Shown: one piece after another, positions 21,422 to 32,122 of the stretch
How the letters are laid out: each line of letters begins with the position of its first letter
How positions within the stretch are numbered: the stretch's first letter is position 1
Source: Rhabditoides inermis
Lineage: Eukaryota > Nematoda > Chromadorea > Rhabditida > Rhabditidae
Direction of reading: 5' to 3'
Assembly (NCBI GenBank): GCA_963966185.1
Contig: CAWZYM010000439.1
Location: forward strand, 97,024 to 161,023
Length of the DNA stretch: 64,000 nt
Notes under the pieces: generated by a model
Database searches by the model: none
What the model was told of the DNA's origin: nothing
The model's input: the letters and a program-made list of their open reading frames with translations, nothing else
Made by a program: the position numbers and the translations under genes

Positions 21422-22404
21422 TCCAAATAGATGGGACTTTCCAAATAGATGGGATTTCTCTGACAGACATGGACATTGCAAAAAGAATCGTCAATGGAAC
21501 CGATATGGAAGTTGCCGTACGTTTCAGAAACACGTTGTTAATAGATTCGAAGAGAGTTCGAAGAAAAGCAACGATGTTGAGAAACGGAGGTATGGAAAGA
21601 CTGGACATGAACGCTTCAAGAATCGTCAGAAAAAGAGAGAGTTGAAGGTGGAGAATAGGAAAGTCATGAAGAAAGGAGGTGGAAAACCTGGAGAGGACAG
21701 TGGAGAAGAAGACAGTGACGACGATTGCTTATTGGAGATTTCGGAGACGACTACACTTCATTCAAGCATCGACGACATCGACGTTCTTCGTTTGTTTTGT
21801 TTCTATTTTGATTCACAGGCATTTCATTGTTGTAACTGTCCCCAATTTTTGTATTCGTGTAGGTTTGAATATAGTATCTTCCCATTTAGTTTACATTCAG
21901 CGCGGACGCTGAATCAAAAACGCCGATGATATCATACCCTACCATTTACACCTCATCAGAATAGAATACATTCCCCCTTATCACTGTAGTATATAGGCTT
22001 GCGTTGATGCAAGATAAAGGAGTCCCTCGCATGGTCTTATCTTGTGCATGGGGGCTCATCGGGTAGTGTGGCTATAAGAGTCGCAGGAGGACCAGAAATA
22101 GTGTAGTCCTGAGGCACCACGGATGTACCAAAGGGAATCATACGAGGCGCGTATGATATGGAGGTCCCGAGGTTCTAATTCTGGTCTAACTTCCTTCTTA
22201 TTCCCACCGAAATCACTGGTAGTGTGCAGGCCAGCACACCGTGATACTCCGTGATACGTACTTCGATTATTAGGCATTGTGATGTTGTGGCGGCATAGGT
22301 GAAGGTGTGAGCGTGAGCTTGAAAAACTTTAAAAAAAAAGCTTCGTGATGAGGAAGACGAGATGCCTCAACCGATGGCTCGTGTATGCCTTTATCGATGG
22401 TCCG
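21422..22404. repeat. Inverted-repeat spacer, orientation B
   Basis: The reverse complement of 1750-2731 with only a few substitutions and a 1-nt length difference. The gag C-terminal part is therefore on the plus strand here (about 21548-21929), and the non-coding block with CCTCAACCGATGGC lies on the right (about 22150-22404). Confidence 0.9.
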
Positions 22405-23011
22405 ATTGACCTATTTCGATGGTCCGAGTATCTTTTTGTCGGAAAGTACCGACCATTGAGAAGTGCATTTGGAGAAGAAATGCTGTCAGAATTTTTTTTA
22501 TTATTATGCTCACAACCTATGCCACATTTTATGTAGAGAAGCGCACCGGTTGTATACAGTTATACAGAGATAAGATCGGAGATCGGAGATTGGAGTGAAA
22601 GGAAAGACGAAGTGAAGAGTGAAAAGAGGAGAAAGGAGAGAAGATTGCGGTGAAGGAATGCAAACGAGAAGAAAAGAGAAAGTAGCGGTGAACTACTTGT
22701 GCGAGAAATGCGGGAGCATACATTAAATGTCGATTGTATGTTACGTGTAACGTGTTGCATCATGTGATGAGTTTCAAAGGAGTCGACTCGTTCATGGTAT
22801 CAGAGTGCACGCTGATAAACACTTACGCTATACGTTTACAACCTGGCGAGATCCTGTTGGGAGGTATCGAAAAGAGATAAGAACGGTGGTTCACTTTCGA
22901 GAAGAGTCGAAAAGATAAGTGACAAAATGACAAAGGAATGATGAGTTTCCTGATTGTGCGGAGATAAGACTGATTCACTTGTATGTTTCACACCGTTGCT
23001 AATGATAGAAG

Positions 23012-23535
23012 ATGAGCTTGCCAGAGCCACTAGATCTTAGTGGTTGGCCAGTGTACTCGTACTCGGACACCATTCCATTCAATCGCTTTGTGAAAGAAGT
23101 TGAGACTTATGGATTAGCTATGAACTATAGCAAGAAGAGGCTGGCAAGAATACTTCCTCTGTTGTTGAGAGGAGATGTGAGACTGGAGAACGATATGCTA
23201 CCGGAAACGGCTAAGCAGGATTGGAAGACCGTGGTGGACGAATTGAAGATGTGTGCTCACTCGGAGATGAAGAGATCTTTGAAGTTCGAGGAACTTTGTG
23301 AGATAAAACAACGAGAAGACGAGAGTGTGCTGGAGTTTGCTCGGCGAGTGATTGAATCTGTAGATGAAGCACTTCCAAACATTGAGGCGAGTGATATGGA
23401 GAAAATGAAGAAGAATTGCTTCAGTAGAGGATTGAAGAAAGTGTCTTGACAGAGAAAGTTGTTCGAAATGGAGTTCGACACAGTCAATGCGATGGTCAGG
23501 AAAGCCAAGTACTTCGAAGAAGTTGACGCAAGATT
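23012..23535 (+). pseudogene. Gag-like ORF N-terminal part, copy 2 right arm
   Basis: Same ORF as 3339-3862, with the same TGA at codon 146. It is followed by AGATT and the LINE insertion. Confidence 0.55.
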
Positions 23536-25175
23536 AGATAGATAGATAGATAGATAGATAGGTTTATTACCGATAACATGGAAAAAAATCGCAATTATAA
23601 ACAAAAAGTGAGCAATACAAACGGCAGGTATAAACGGGGTTTCAATGATATTGAACACGAACATAATCACATAGTATTACATGGAAAAGGAAGTGGGGGG
23701 AGAGCTCTCTATAGGTTGCGCAATTTGCTAGGTGGCATGAGATCTAATGTAGAGAGTTGTGATTTGAAGATAGAGGGATCATTGATGGAGATTAGGTCAC
23801 GAGAAAGCGCATTCCATATTGCGAAGGTTCTGCTTAAAAAAGTGCTGGTACGGCCTGTGTGATCAAATGATGGAACAATTCTAAATTCATGAGAGCCACG
23901 AGTACGAGATGGAATAATTGCAAAAAGACCATGATAGTCCAATATAGTTTTCGAGTGGATTACTTTGTGAATGTATGTGACATCATTCAAGAATCGTCTA
24001 TTTTCGAGAGTTTGAAGATTGAAAAGCTCAAGGCGTTGAGGATATGATAGGCTGCGCCCGATACGCTGACACACACGACGAGTATAATAGCGTTGTATGC
24101 TCTCAATTAGGTTTACAGAAGCAACATCAGTAGGGTTCCAGAGCTCAGTGCAATATTCTAATTTACAGCGAAAATAGGTTGTGTATGCGGTGATCAGTAG
24201 TGTGGGATTTCGTGTTTTGTATGTCCGAAAAAAATCATTTATAGAATACAGAGTTTGTTGAATTATTTGTTTGAAATGATCACAGAACAATAAGTTATTA
24301 CTCATGAGAATACCAAGATCCTTCGCAGAATCTACTGGTTTGAGAGTTGAGTCGTGGACGATATAAGTGTGCTTTGGATTCCGCTTGCCTACATGCAATA
24401 TTTGAGTTTTCTCAGTGGATATCTGAAGTCCCCATGAAGCTGACCATGCTGCGACTATGTCAATGGCTTTTTGGAAAATAGACTTCGCAGAAGTACTGGT
24501 AAAATCAAAAGGAAAGTAAATTTTCAAATCGTCTGCATAAAGCGCATAATAAACGCCATCTGGTAAATTATCAGGAATGTTATCTATGAAAATGTTGAAC
24601 AGCAAGGGTCCAAGACACGAACCTTGTGGAACGCCACAATTAACAGTGCGCGGTGAGGAACGCTTAGATCCAATCATAACAGATTGCTTGCGATTTTTGA
24701 GAAATTCAATTATCCAGCCAAGAGCATTACCGCGAATACCGATAGCGTCAAGTTTCTTGAAAAGAAGGTCATGGTTGATGGTATCAAATGCTTTTTTAAA
24801 GTCGAAATAGATGCAATCTATTACGGAACCAGATGAAATATGCTTGCACCAATTCATATGACATTCAATTAGTTGTGCATTAGTGGATCGATTTTTGCGA
24901 AAACCAAATTGTTTTTTGGAGAGTAGGTTGTGCTTTTCTAAGTATTTTGTAATCTGCTGAACGCATATTCTTTCCATAACTTTAGAGATGCTACATGTGA
25001 GAGAAATCGGTCTGTAGTTTGAGACAGATTCACGTGCGCCTTTTTTGAATAATGGTTTCACCCAAGCTTCTTTCCAAATAGATGGGATTTCTCTGACAGA
25101 CATGGACATTGCAAAAAGAATCGTCAATGGAACCGATATGGAAGTTGCCGTACGTTTCAGAAACACGTTGTTAAT
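23536..25175 (-). mobile_element. 5'-truncated CR1/Jockey-type LINE, intact RT frame
   Basis: Same insertion as 3863-5498, but here the RT ORF is uninterrupted from the truncation point to the stop at 23709: about 489 codons of LINE sequence, plus antisense gag codons that extend the frame to 25241. RT motifs: SNYRPISLTCSISKVMERI, FDFKKAFDTINHDLL, GVPQGSCLGPLLFNIF and YALYADDLKIYF. The endonuclease and the first part of the RT N-terminal region are missing. AGATT flanks it at 23531-23535 and 25176-25180. Confidence 0.9.
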
Positions 25176-25180
25176 AGATT

Positions 25181-25562
25181 CGAAGAGAGTTCGAAGAAAA
25201 GCAACGATGTTGAGAAACGGAGGTATGGAAAGACTGGACATGAACGCTTCAAGAATCGTCAGAAAAAGAGAGAGTTGAAGGTGGAGAATAGGAAAGTCAT
25301 GAAGAAAGGAGGTGGAAAACCTGGAGAGGACAGTGGAGAAGAAGACAGTGACGACGATTGCTTATTGGAGATTTCGGAGACGACTACACTTCATTCAAGC
25401 ATCGACGACATCGACGTTCTTCGTTTGTTTTGTTTCTATTTTGATTCACAGGCATTTCATTGTTGTAACTGTCCCCAATTTTTGTATTCGTGTAGGTTTG
25501 AATATAGTATCTTCCCATTTAGTTTACATTCAGCGCGGACGCTGAATCAAAAACGCCGATGA
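25181..25562 (+). pseudogene. Gag-like C-terminal part, copy 2
   Basis: Identical in organisation to 5504-5885, and in register with the N-terminal part across the LINE. Confidence 0.45.
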
Positions 25563-26151
25563 TATCATACCCTACCATTTACACCTCATCAGAATAGAAT
25601 ACATTCCCCCTTATCACTGTAGTATATAGGCTTGCGTTGATGCAAGATAAAGGAGTCCCTCGCATGGTCTTATCTTGTGCATGGGGGCTCATCGGGTAGT
25701 GTGGCTATGAGAGTCGCAGGAGGATCAGAAATGGTGTTGTCCTGAGGCACCACGGATGTACCAAAGGGAATCATAGGAGGCGCGTATGATAATATAGCCC
25801 TGATTGATAAATTATCGATAAAGTATACGTTTCTACATATCGTTTGAGAGAACAGGTTTGTGTTTATAGTTTAGAATAGAAATAATAGTTTTATGCATGT
25901 GCTTTTGTTAAAGTTTTATGCATGTGCTTTTGAGATAAACCCAAACAGAGGTACTTTACGCTTGTACTTTTCAAAAAAGAATGATGATATTCATGCCGAA
26001 TTGCACAACTGTTTCACGTAAACTGAATATAATTGTGTGTCAATGTTTACCTGTTGAAGAGTGCGCCGATTCTCAACAGGCTGCGATTTCAACATGTTCA
26101 AAAATTCTCTTGTCCGCGCTGAAAAAAGTTTTATCCATTCATATTTTGCAG

Positions 26152-26676
26152 AAGACGGACGAGCACGGAGGACAGAAGAAGGTGAGTGGGGGTGCATGAG
26201 GGGGCGGAGCTTGTCGTTACAGGTTGATCTGACACACGAGTCTCGGTACCTGGTGTACCGGAAGCTGACCACACAGGGCAACCTGCACCTCATGGTGTAC
26301 ATCAACCAGCAGACACAGTGCGAGATCAAGTGAGTACGGTAGCTGGGAGTACGGTAGCAGATGGGAGTACTATAGATTGAGATTACTGTAATCTGTGTTT
26401 ACAGGACGGCACAGCACCTCTCGCAGATCTTTTATGTGTTTTCGCGGTTCTCGCAGATTTTTGAGGCGCAGTGCAGAACGTGAAAGTGAGAGGGGGAGGG
26501 AGAGAGAGAGAGAGAGAGGGGGGGGGAGGTGGTGAGAGAGGAAGAGAAAGGGAGAGAGAGGGTGGGAGAGAGATGGCCACCGACGTTGCAGGAAGGTGAT
26601 GCGCGACTTTCTCCCACCGCTCATCTTTGACTTCCGCAACCCCAAGGCAGCCGCTATTCACGAGGCATGTCGGTAG
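26152..26676 (+). CDS. 3' end of the unrecognised four-exon gene, copy 2
   Basis: Same four exons as 6475-6981, with the same splice sites and stop. The GA-rich third intron differs in length and composition. Exon changes seen in the last exon are synonymous. Upstream is the gag/LINE complex, as in copy 1. Confidence 0.5.
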
Positions 26677-27163
26677 AGGAAGGCATGACTCATCCTGTGA
26701 CTCATCCCACGGTTCGAAAGGCCAGCAGCCGCCCCGTCCTATCATACCCCCACTCTGCACCTTTCATTCTAGGAAGCTGGATATCAGGATATCCATACAC
26801 TGTCCCCCTTGTGCCCCCTCCTTCTTTCCACTCGGCCCCGTGTTTGATCTATGGTCATAGCTACATTCGATTGTATCGAATAGCCCCCTATCCTTCGTAA
26901 TAACGTAATTTATGAGTGAGTTTGAGATCTCCCAGGTTGTTATTGATTGTACGCTATGGATTTTTTTGTGTGTTGTAAGCTGTTGTAGCTGGTTTTACAG
27001 TGATATTGTTGATGTGTTTGATTAATGGGTGAATAAAACTGATTTGTATATTTGCTGGTGGTAGGTACAAATACAAAAAGAAACAGATTTTATTACGTTC
27101 CTTTTCTCGAAACTTACTATTGGCCGAAATATTCCCCTTTCATGTTTGTTTTTGTCAGTCATG

Positions 27164-27170
<7 letters not shown>

Positions 27171-27201
<31 letters not shown>

Positions 27202-27220
27202 GAGAGAGAGAGAGAGAGAG
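27171..27220. repeat. (CT)n/(GA)n palindrome
   Basis: About 29 bp of CT repeats pass directly into about 19 bp of GA repeats through TCTCCCGAGAG, giving a perfect hairpin. Confidence 0.95.
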
Positions 27221-27285
27221 TAATCGATAGCGTGGTTGTGACAAAGTGCAAACATACAGGATCATTTCTTTTTCTCGCACTGGCA

Positions 27286-27364
27286 ATTATGTCTCCGCTA
27301 CTCTACGACATAACCACTTTTGAGCTCCCCAGCGAAAAATGGACCACACAAAGGACGGCACGGT
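27286..27364 (-). repeat. PAT element repeat B2 (3' end)
   Basis: ATGTCTCCGCTACTCTACGA onward, about 78 bp, matches 29253-29338 with two or three substitutions. Confidence 0.85.
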
Positions 27365-27461
27365 TTATTGATTATGTGTGTGTGCAATAAATGATACGGC
27401 GATCCAGGCGACTTCTTTCTTGGTTCTTGAGGGAGGCTCGGAGACACAGCCGTCCTGACAA

Positions 27462-27524
27462 AAAGCATGTGCGCAAAAAGCATGTGCGCAAAAAGCATGT
27501 GCGCGAAAAGCATGTACAAAATGC
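27462..27524. repeat. 15-bp tandem repeat
   Basis: About four copies of AAAAAGCATGTGCGC, the later ones degenerate. Confidence 0.9.
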
Positions 27525-27790
27525 ATGTGCGCGGAATCGTACTCGTGAGGGTCATTTCGGCAGGCAGACGCTTTCGCCACTAGGCCACAACGGCCTGGTC
27601 TTCGACCGCTGCGTAGGGTGAGAGAAACGCGAAAAACGCGCCCTGTACGTTTTCGTACCGGAAACGTATAGTTCGTTTAGGAAATTCGGACACCACAATT
27701 CGATGGCTAGGGTCCTAACTAAGGTATTCTATCAATTTGGTACGAATCCGAGGGTGTGGCCCCTACTACACTCCTTGTGAGGGGAGTAGG
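27525..27790 (-). repeat. tRNA-headed element, single arm, inside the PAT 3' region
   Basis: A minus-strand tRNA-like unit (about 27530-27600) with GTTGTGGCCTAGTGGCG as A box, then CCCTGTACGTTTTCGTACCG, GGTCCTAACTAAGGTATTCT and a terminal GTGTGGCCCCTACTACACTC. The same landmarks occur in the same order in the right arm of the foldback at 42643-42927. It has one arm only and is diverged. Confidence 0.65.
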
Positions 27791-28103
27791 CGCAGAAGAG
27801 ATGGAAAACGACGAAAACTCAAGAGCGAGTGGGAGAAGGGTACTTATTTAACGAGCATGCGAGAATGTAACATAAACGTGCAACCAACAATAACTATAAC
27901 CAACAATAACTCTTGAGTGAGCAAAGGGCAAGTACTGCCAATCGGAAAAGCAACAGAGAGAATGGCTCACTGATCAACAGGTAGAACCACTACATAACCA
28001 ATTAAGACACCACACCACCAAGACTACCGAAAGTATTGGAATTAGGAATAACAGTGGAATAGAGAGAGGAACACGCGGGGAGAAACTTCTGTTCACTCAC
28101 ACC
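27791..28103. other. Non-coding 3' region of the PAT element
   Basis: Follows the recombinase stop on the minus strand and contains a CAACAATAACT duplication. Nothing else is recognised. Confidence 0.4.
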
Positions 28104-29121
28104 CTAGACGCCCTGAGATGCTGCTGTGTCCTGTATGTACCTGGGCAGGCACCTGGCGGACGCCCATCGTCCTCTCCGCAGAATCACTCCCAGGTCAACT
28201 CCTCCTTCTGCCAGCATCGTCGCCCATCCGGCCCGCATGCTGTGCGTCGTTATCCCGGCGGCGCCCACTCGGGAGGCAAAGCTCTTGGCGTCCTTCGCGT
28301 ACTCGGATCTTGTCATCCGCCCTCCCGCGGCAGTACGAAAGAGGGGTCCATCGGGGGGCTTCGTGCTCAGGAAGTGCACAAGCAGCATGCGCGCTGGTCC
28401 GGTCGCCTTAACAAATACTGTCCGTCCCTTCTTCCTCTGGTCCGTCTTGGATCCTCTGACCTTGCGGCTCCACGTCTCCCCAGCCTCAGCGACGTCGTCG
28501 ACATTGAGATCGAGGAGCTCCTGCGAGCGAAGGAGCGCATAGAATCCGAGACACATGGCAACCGCGGATCTTCGAATCGCCACGCTCTCGCCCTCCATTG
28601 CCCGCCTTGCAATCTCCTGGATGTCCTTCTTTCGAATCGGGACTGTGGCTCGGGCCGGCACGGAGCTCCGACCTGCTGCGGCGGCCAGCTTGGCGATGAC
28701 TGGGGCATCTGACGTGTCCTCAGCTCTCTTGCCGCTGGTCCAGCAGAACGCCGCTCTCGCAGTGGGGATGGACTTGAGGCCCTTCCTCGCGGCGACCTTC
28801 TTGGCAATGTAGAGTGCCAGAGCTCCATCTGCGGGATCCAGATCGCCCTCCTCTGCGAATTGAACTGGAAATGTGGTCGGTGGTGATTATTCACAAATAG
28901 AACTTTCGCACCTATGCTAGTCCACGCAGCACGATATGCCTTGGTGGTGGCTGGCGCCTTGGCGTTCTCGTGTGCCCACTCCCAGATGTTCTCGGGGATA
29001 CCCAGACGCACACCATGTCCCACCAGGCGACGGACCGATCGGGTGACTTGTCCTGCAAGATCTGAATAGCCTGGTTCTAGGGGAGGAGGCTCTCTTCCTG
29101 GGGTGGGTGGGTAGGTAATAC
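28104..29121 (-). CDS. Tyrosine recombinase of PAT/DIRS element
   Basis: Two exons on the minus strand: about 29121-28912 and 28864-28104, joined by a 47-bp GT-AG intron (28865-28911) that restores frame. Without splicing, the frame runs into junk. Catalytic features: Arg in ALLRSQELLDL, the HxxR box in THSMRAGWATM, then GRWASARCLPRYIQ with the likely nucleophile Tyr. It would integrate a circular cDNA without leaving target duplications. The first exon has no clear ATG and may start within the B1-A2/leader area. The ORF is intact even though the element's RT/RNase H is not. Confidence 0.8.
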
Positions 29122-29338
29122 AAGGTAGAAAAAACCGCGTAGAAAATGACGCTTTTTGAAATTCACAACCCGCGTCGGCCGCGCGCGTTGCGGTTGCGAC
29201 GCGTGTGCCGTCCGTTGTGGGACCATTTTTACGCGGTCGCTCAAAATAACAATCATGTCTCCGCTACTCTACGACATAACCACTTTTAAGCTCCCCAGCG
29301 AAAAATGGATCACACAAAGGACGGCACGGTAGAACACG
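29122..29338 (-). repeat. PAT inner repeats B1 and A2
   Basis: A2 (29122-29252) matches A1 at 31989-32120 over about 131 bp with few changes. B1 (29253-29338) matches B2. They are directly adjacent. Confidence 0.9.
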
Positions 29339-29344
29339 CAAAGG

Positions 29345-31571
29345 TTACCACTCGGTTGCGTCTATGTACAAGAACGCGAACGGGAAGGTCAGGAAGGTCT
29401 GCGAGAACATCTCGTTCCCGCCCGCCCCTGGGACGATGAATTTGGCTCCCGGCTGCATAATTCTAGCGTCTTTCACAAAGCTCCTCCATTCACCATTTCT
29501 TCCGCGCAGCATGGACAGAAACGTACTGGATGGCCAGAGCGGAACTCCCAGAATACCTTTCGCTTTCATGATCAACAGCCATTTGATCGTCTTCGCGGCG
29601 AGACACGGAGGCGGCACTGCCCAGATTCTTTTTTTCCACAGTGCGACTGACCTCCACACGTCGGAAGACTCCGCTCCTGGACAGGGGAACTTGGCTGCGA
29701 ATCGAGGGCAGCGTCTGTTTCTCCCGTCGGCGAACAGGTCGACTCCCGGTGCGCCCCACTCTCGACACAGCCACCTGAAGGTATTTTCGTCAATACCCCA
29801 GTCGTCAGAATCAACCACCCTGCTCATCTCATCCGCCTCTACCTTATTCCCCCTCGGTATCCAGATGAACTCCGCCTCAATTTCGTGACGCTCGAGCACT
29901 TCCCATACCCTCATCTGTGCAGTTGCGTTTTCATCGATCCCTTCTTCAGAATCGCCACCGCTGCCGCGCTGTCTGTCCGAAACTGAATGGTCTTGCCGTG
30001 GTGTTTGTGCGCGAACGTCTCCGCTGCGTGCTGCACCGCCCTCAGCTAAGCGCACTCGACTCGGCTTTCTCGCCTTCTGTCATGTTTCTCGCGCTCGTCA
30101 CCCTCAACACCCCCTTTTTTCAACACTGCGCCAAGGGCTACCGCTGACGCGTCTGTCTCGATTACGATGCCTGGTTCGCAGTCTGGCTCCGACAGAGGCC
30201 TCACACAGCCTTCCTCGAGCTTGCACTTCCACCAGGCCGTCTCCTCCGCCACTTTCTCCGACACGCCCTTCATCTTACCAGGGTGCCCTCGTAGCGCCAA
30301 AAAAAGGTAACTTCTCTGGACAGAGCTCGAGATCCGGGCGGGTCGGTGATCGGCCGCAACGCGTTGAGCACGGCCAGCAGCTCGCGCGTCTTTTTCAAGC
30401 CCCCTGGAACACACAAGGTGAGAGACATCAGTGTGCCTACGCACTGGGCCAGGACTTCTCCGGTACACCCCTCCACTACTCGAGCTAGGCGCTCTTTCGC
30501 GGCGTCGAGCCTCCTCTGGACGGGGGCGACACACGCCCCCAGAAGGTCGACCCTGAATCCCAGCCATTCCACGCACTGCCTCGCCTCCCAGTGAGACTTC
30601 TCCTCGTTCGGCGACAGGCCAGTCGCCTTCAGGTCCTTTCGCACCTGCGCCACCGCGCTCTCCACCTCGTCCTTGGATTCACCATACACAATGCCATCGT
30701 CTATGTACGCAGCGCACCTGATTCCCAAGTCACGCCACCTTTTTACCAATGGTCTAATAAACTTGGTGAAGAGGAAGGGTGCGGCACACGTTCCGAAGGG
30801 CAGTACCGTGTACTTATAGTATAGCCCTGACCACTCAAATCCTAAGTACTCCTGGGATTCCGCGTGGACTCCCAGGTGGTGATATCCACTCTTAAGGTCG
30901 AAAGTGGCGGCCCATCCGCCTGTGGGCAGATCATACCAGATGGCTTTGAGGTCATCTAGCTTGAACTTAGGGAGCTGTAGGCAGAGATTGAGGCGCGATA
31001 GATCCAAGATCAGCCTGAGTTTGCCTACGCTTGAGACTGCTACTGAGAGAGGAGAGATGAGCTTGGGCGGCGTCGCTAGCGGGACCACCGCTCCGTTGGC
31101 CACCAACTTCTCAATCTCCCCGTGAACAAAGCTAGCGTGTTGCCTGGCAGTGGACCTGTTCCTGTCCACCGTTCCCGTAGGCGGTTGCGAAATAAACGGA
31201 AAACGATACCCAACCGCTATAACCGATCTTATGAGATTCGGGGCACCGATATCCTCCCAGAACCCAAGCTTACTCCTAACCTGGAGAGCCAATTCCCCCG
31301 ACCCCACCAACTCACGCTCACTTCCTCCTCGAAGGGCAGCGACGGGCCGAGTGTCCCTTGCCTCCGCACTCGTAGCACTTCCCGTCGAAGGAACGCTCAC
31401 GCTCCCGACGGGTAGACATCTCAGACCTCTTCTCAGGGCTCCTTTCTCTGCGGGAGTAGGAGAACGAGGCGACGGAATAGTTGTAGCGAGAACGGGATCC
31501 GAAGCCGCCCTCGCCCCCGGGAAAAGGCCGCTTGAGGTCCGGTTTTTTCTTTTTCTCCGACCTGGAGGCAC
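29345..31571 (-). pseudogene. PAT element RT-RNase H polyprotein, disabled
   Basis: RT with DLSRLNLCLQLPKFKLDDL, ATFDLKSGYHHLGVH (motif A), FGTCAAPFLFTK (motif B) and YIDDGIVYG (motif C), open from 31571 to 30270. RNase H follows in another frame: IVIETDASAVALGAVL, an active-site Glu region near 30050, then DSAAAVAILKKG and WIPRGNKVEADEMSR. Three lesions are visible: a frameshift at about 30280-30300, an in-frame TAG at 30046-30048 and a second frameshift near 29940. The ORF overlaps the end of gag in a different frame. Confidence 0.8.
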
Positions 31572-31923
31572 TCAGAGCCAGGGTCGAGGTCGAACCGTCC
31601 GGCTTGGTGGCAGCGGTGACAGCAGCGAGCCTATCCGCCACCTCCAGAATAGTATGATCCTTGTCGGCCGCCATCAGTAGGGCCGCCCTCTCCTCCAGGA
31701 TCGAGGCGATATCGTCCATGAGCCTATCCTTCTCCACCGGCTCCGGCGAGGCTTTGGCGATGTCGAGTTTGGTCAAGATACTGTGAATAAGTTTAACCTG
31801 GACATCGTAGCTCTTAGTGCCGAGCGCAGGGAACGGGGTCCTCTCCTTCGGCGCCGGGGTCAGAATGGACGCGATCGCGGCCAGTTGCTCCGCGTTGACT
31901 CGGGTTAAGTCGAACGAAGCCAT
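31318..31923 (-). CDS. PAT element Gag-like protein with zinc knuckle
   Basis: Starting at the ATG at 31921-31923 (MASFDLTRVNAEQLAA) this gives 201 aa ending with one CCHC knuckle, CYECGGKGHSARRC, and a basic tail. The centre is Lys/Arg/Ser-rich with repeated RRERS-type motifs. An upstream in-frame extension to 32112 lies inside the A1 repeat and is unlikely to be the start. The role would be RNA packaging of the element. Confidence 0.75.
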   Translation of the reverse strand: MASFDLTRVNAEQLAAIASILTPAPKERTPFPALGTKSYDVQVKLIHSILTKLDIAKASPEPVEKDRLMDDIASILEERAALLMAADKDHTILEVADRLAAVTAATKPDGSTSTLALSASRSEKKKKPDLKRPFPGGEGGFGSRSRYNYSVASFSYSRRERSPEKRSEMSTRRERERSFDGKCYECGGKGHSARRCPSRRK

Positions 31924-31988
31924 AGCGGACGATGAAATATGTAGCAACGAGTAGAATAGATCCGGTGAATAGACTTGATGCACACACA

Positions 31989-32120
31989 CAAGGTAGAAAA
32001 AACCGCGTAGAAAATGACGCGTTTCGAAATTCACAACCCGCGTCGGCCGCGCGCGTTGCGGTTGCGACGCGTGTGCCGTCCGTTGTGGGACCATTTTTAC
32101 GCGGTCGCTCAAAATAACAA
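31989..32120 (-). repeat. PAT element repeat A1 (5' end)
   Basis: About 131 bp with GCGTCGGCCGCGCGCGTTGC and the outer end AAAATAACAA; matches A2. Confidence 0.9.
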
Positions 32121-32122
32121 TT

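Larger units (their letters stand above)
19497..27040. repeat. Segmental duplication, copy 2
   Basis: Same layout as 1-7290, reaching further into the LINE on the left. Its spacer (21422-22404) is in the opposite orientation to that of copy 1, and the arms run 19497-21421 and 22405 to about 24330. Similarity to copy 1 fades between about 26700 and 27040. Confidence 0.9.
27285..32122 (-). mobile_element. PAT-like DIRS (tyrosine recombinase) retrotransposon
   Basis: A complete 4.84-kb element read on the minus strand, with split direct repeats: A1 at 31989-32120, B1 at 29253-29338 abutting A2 at 29122-29252, and B2 at 27286-27364. The B1/A2 join equals the two element ends placed side by side, as expected for integration from a circle by a tyrosine recombinase. 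No target duplication is visible. Order: A1, gag, RT, RNase H, B1-A2, tyrosine recombinase, B2. DIRS/PAT elements are known from nematodes. The inner repeat lies between RNase H and the recombinase. RT/RNase H is disabled. The 27.5-27.8 kb part carries a separate tRNA-headed insertion, which makes the 3' region long. Confidence 0.85.

Noticed and set aside
26061..26333. 90-aa single-exon protein
   Set aside because: It reads through a good GT-AG intron. The phase-consistent exon model at 26152-26676 explains it better.
27462..27524. CRISPR-like array
   Set aside because: A 15-bp head-to-tail repeat without spacers in a eukaryotic genome; an ordinary minisatellite.
28118..28812. Plus-strand ORFs over the recombinase
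   Set aside because: Antisense shadows of the GC-rich tyrosine recombinase.
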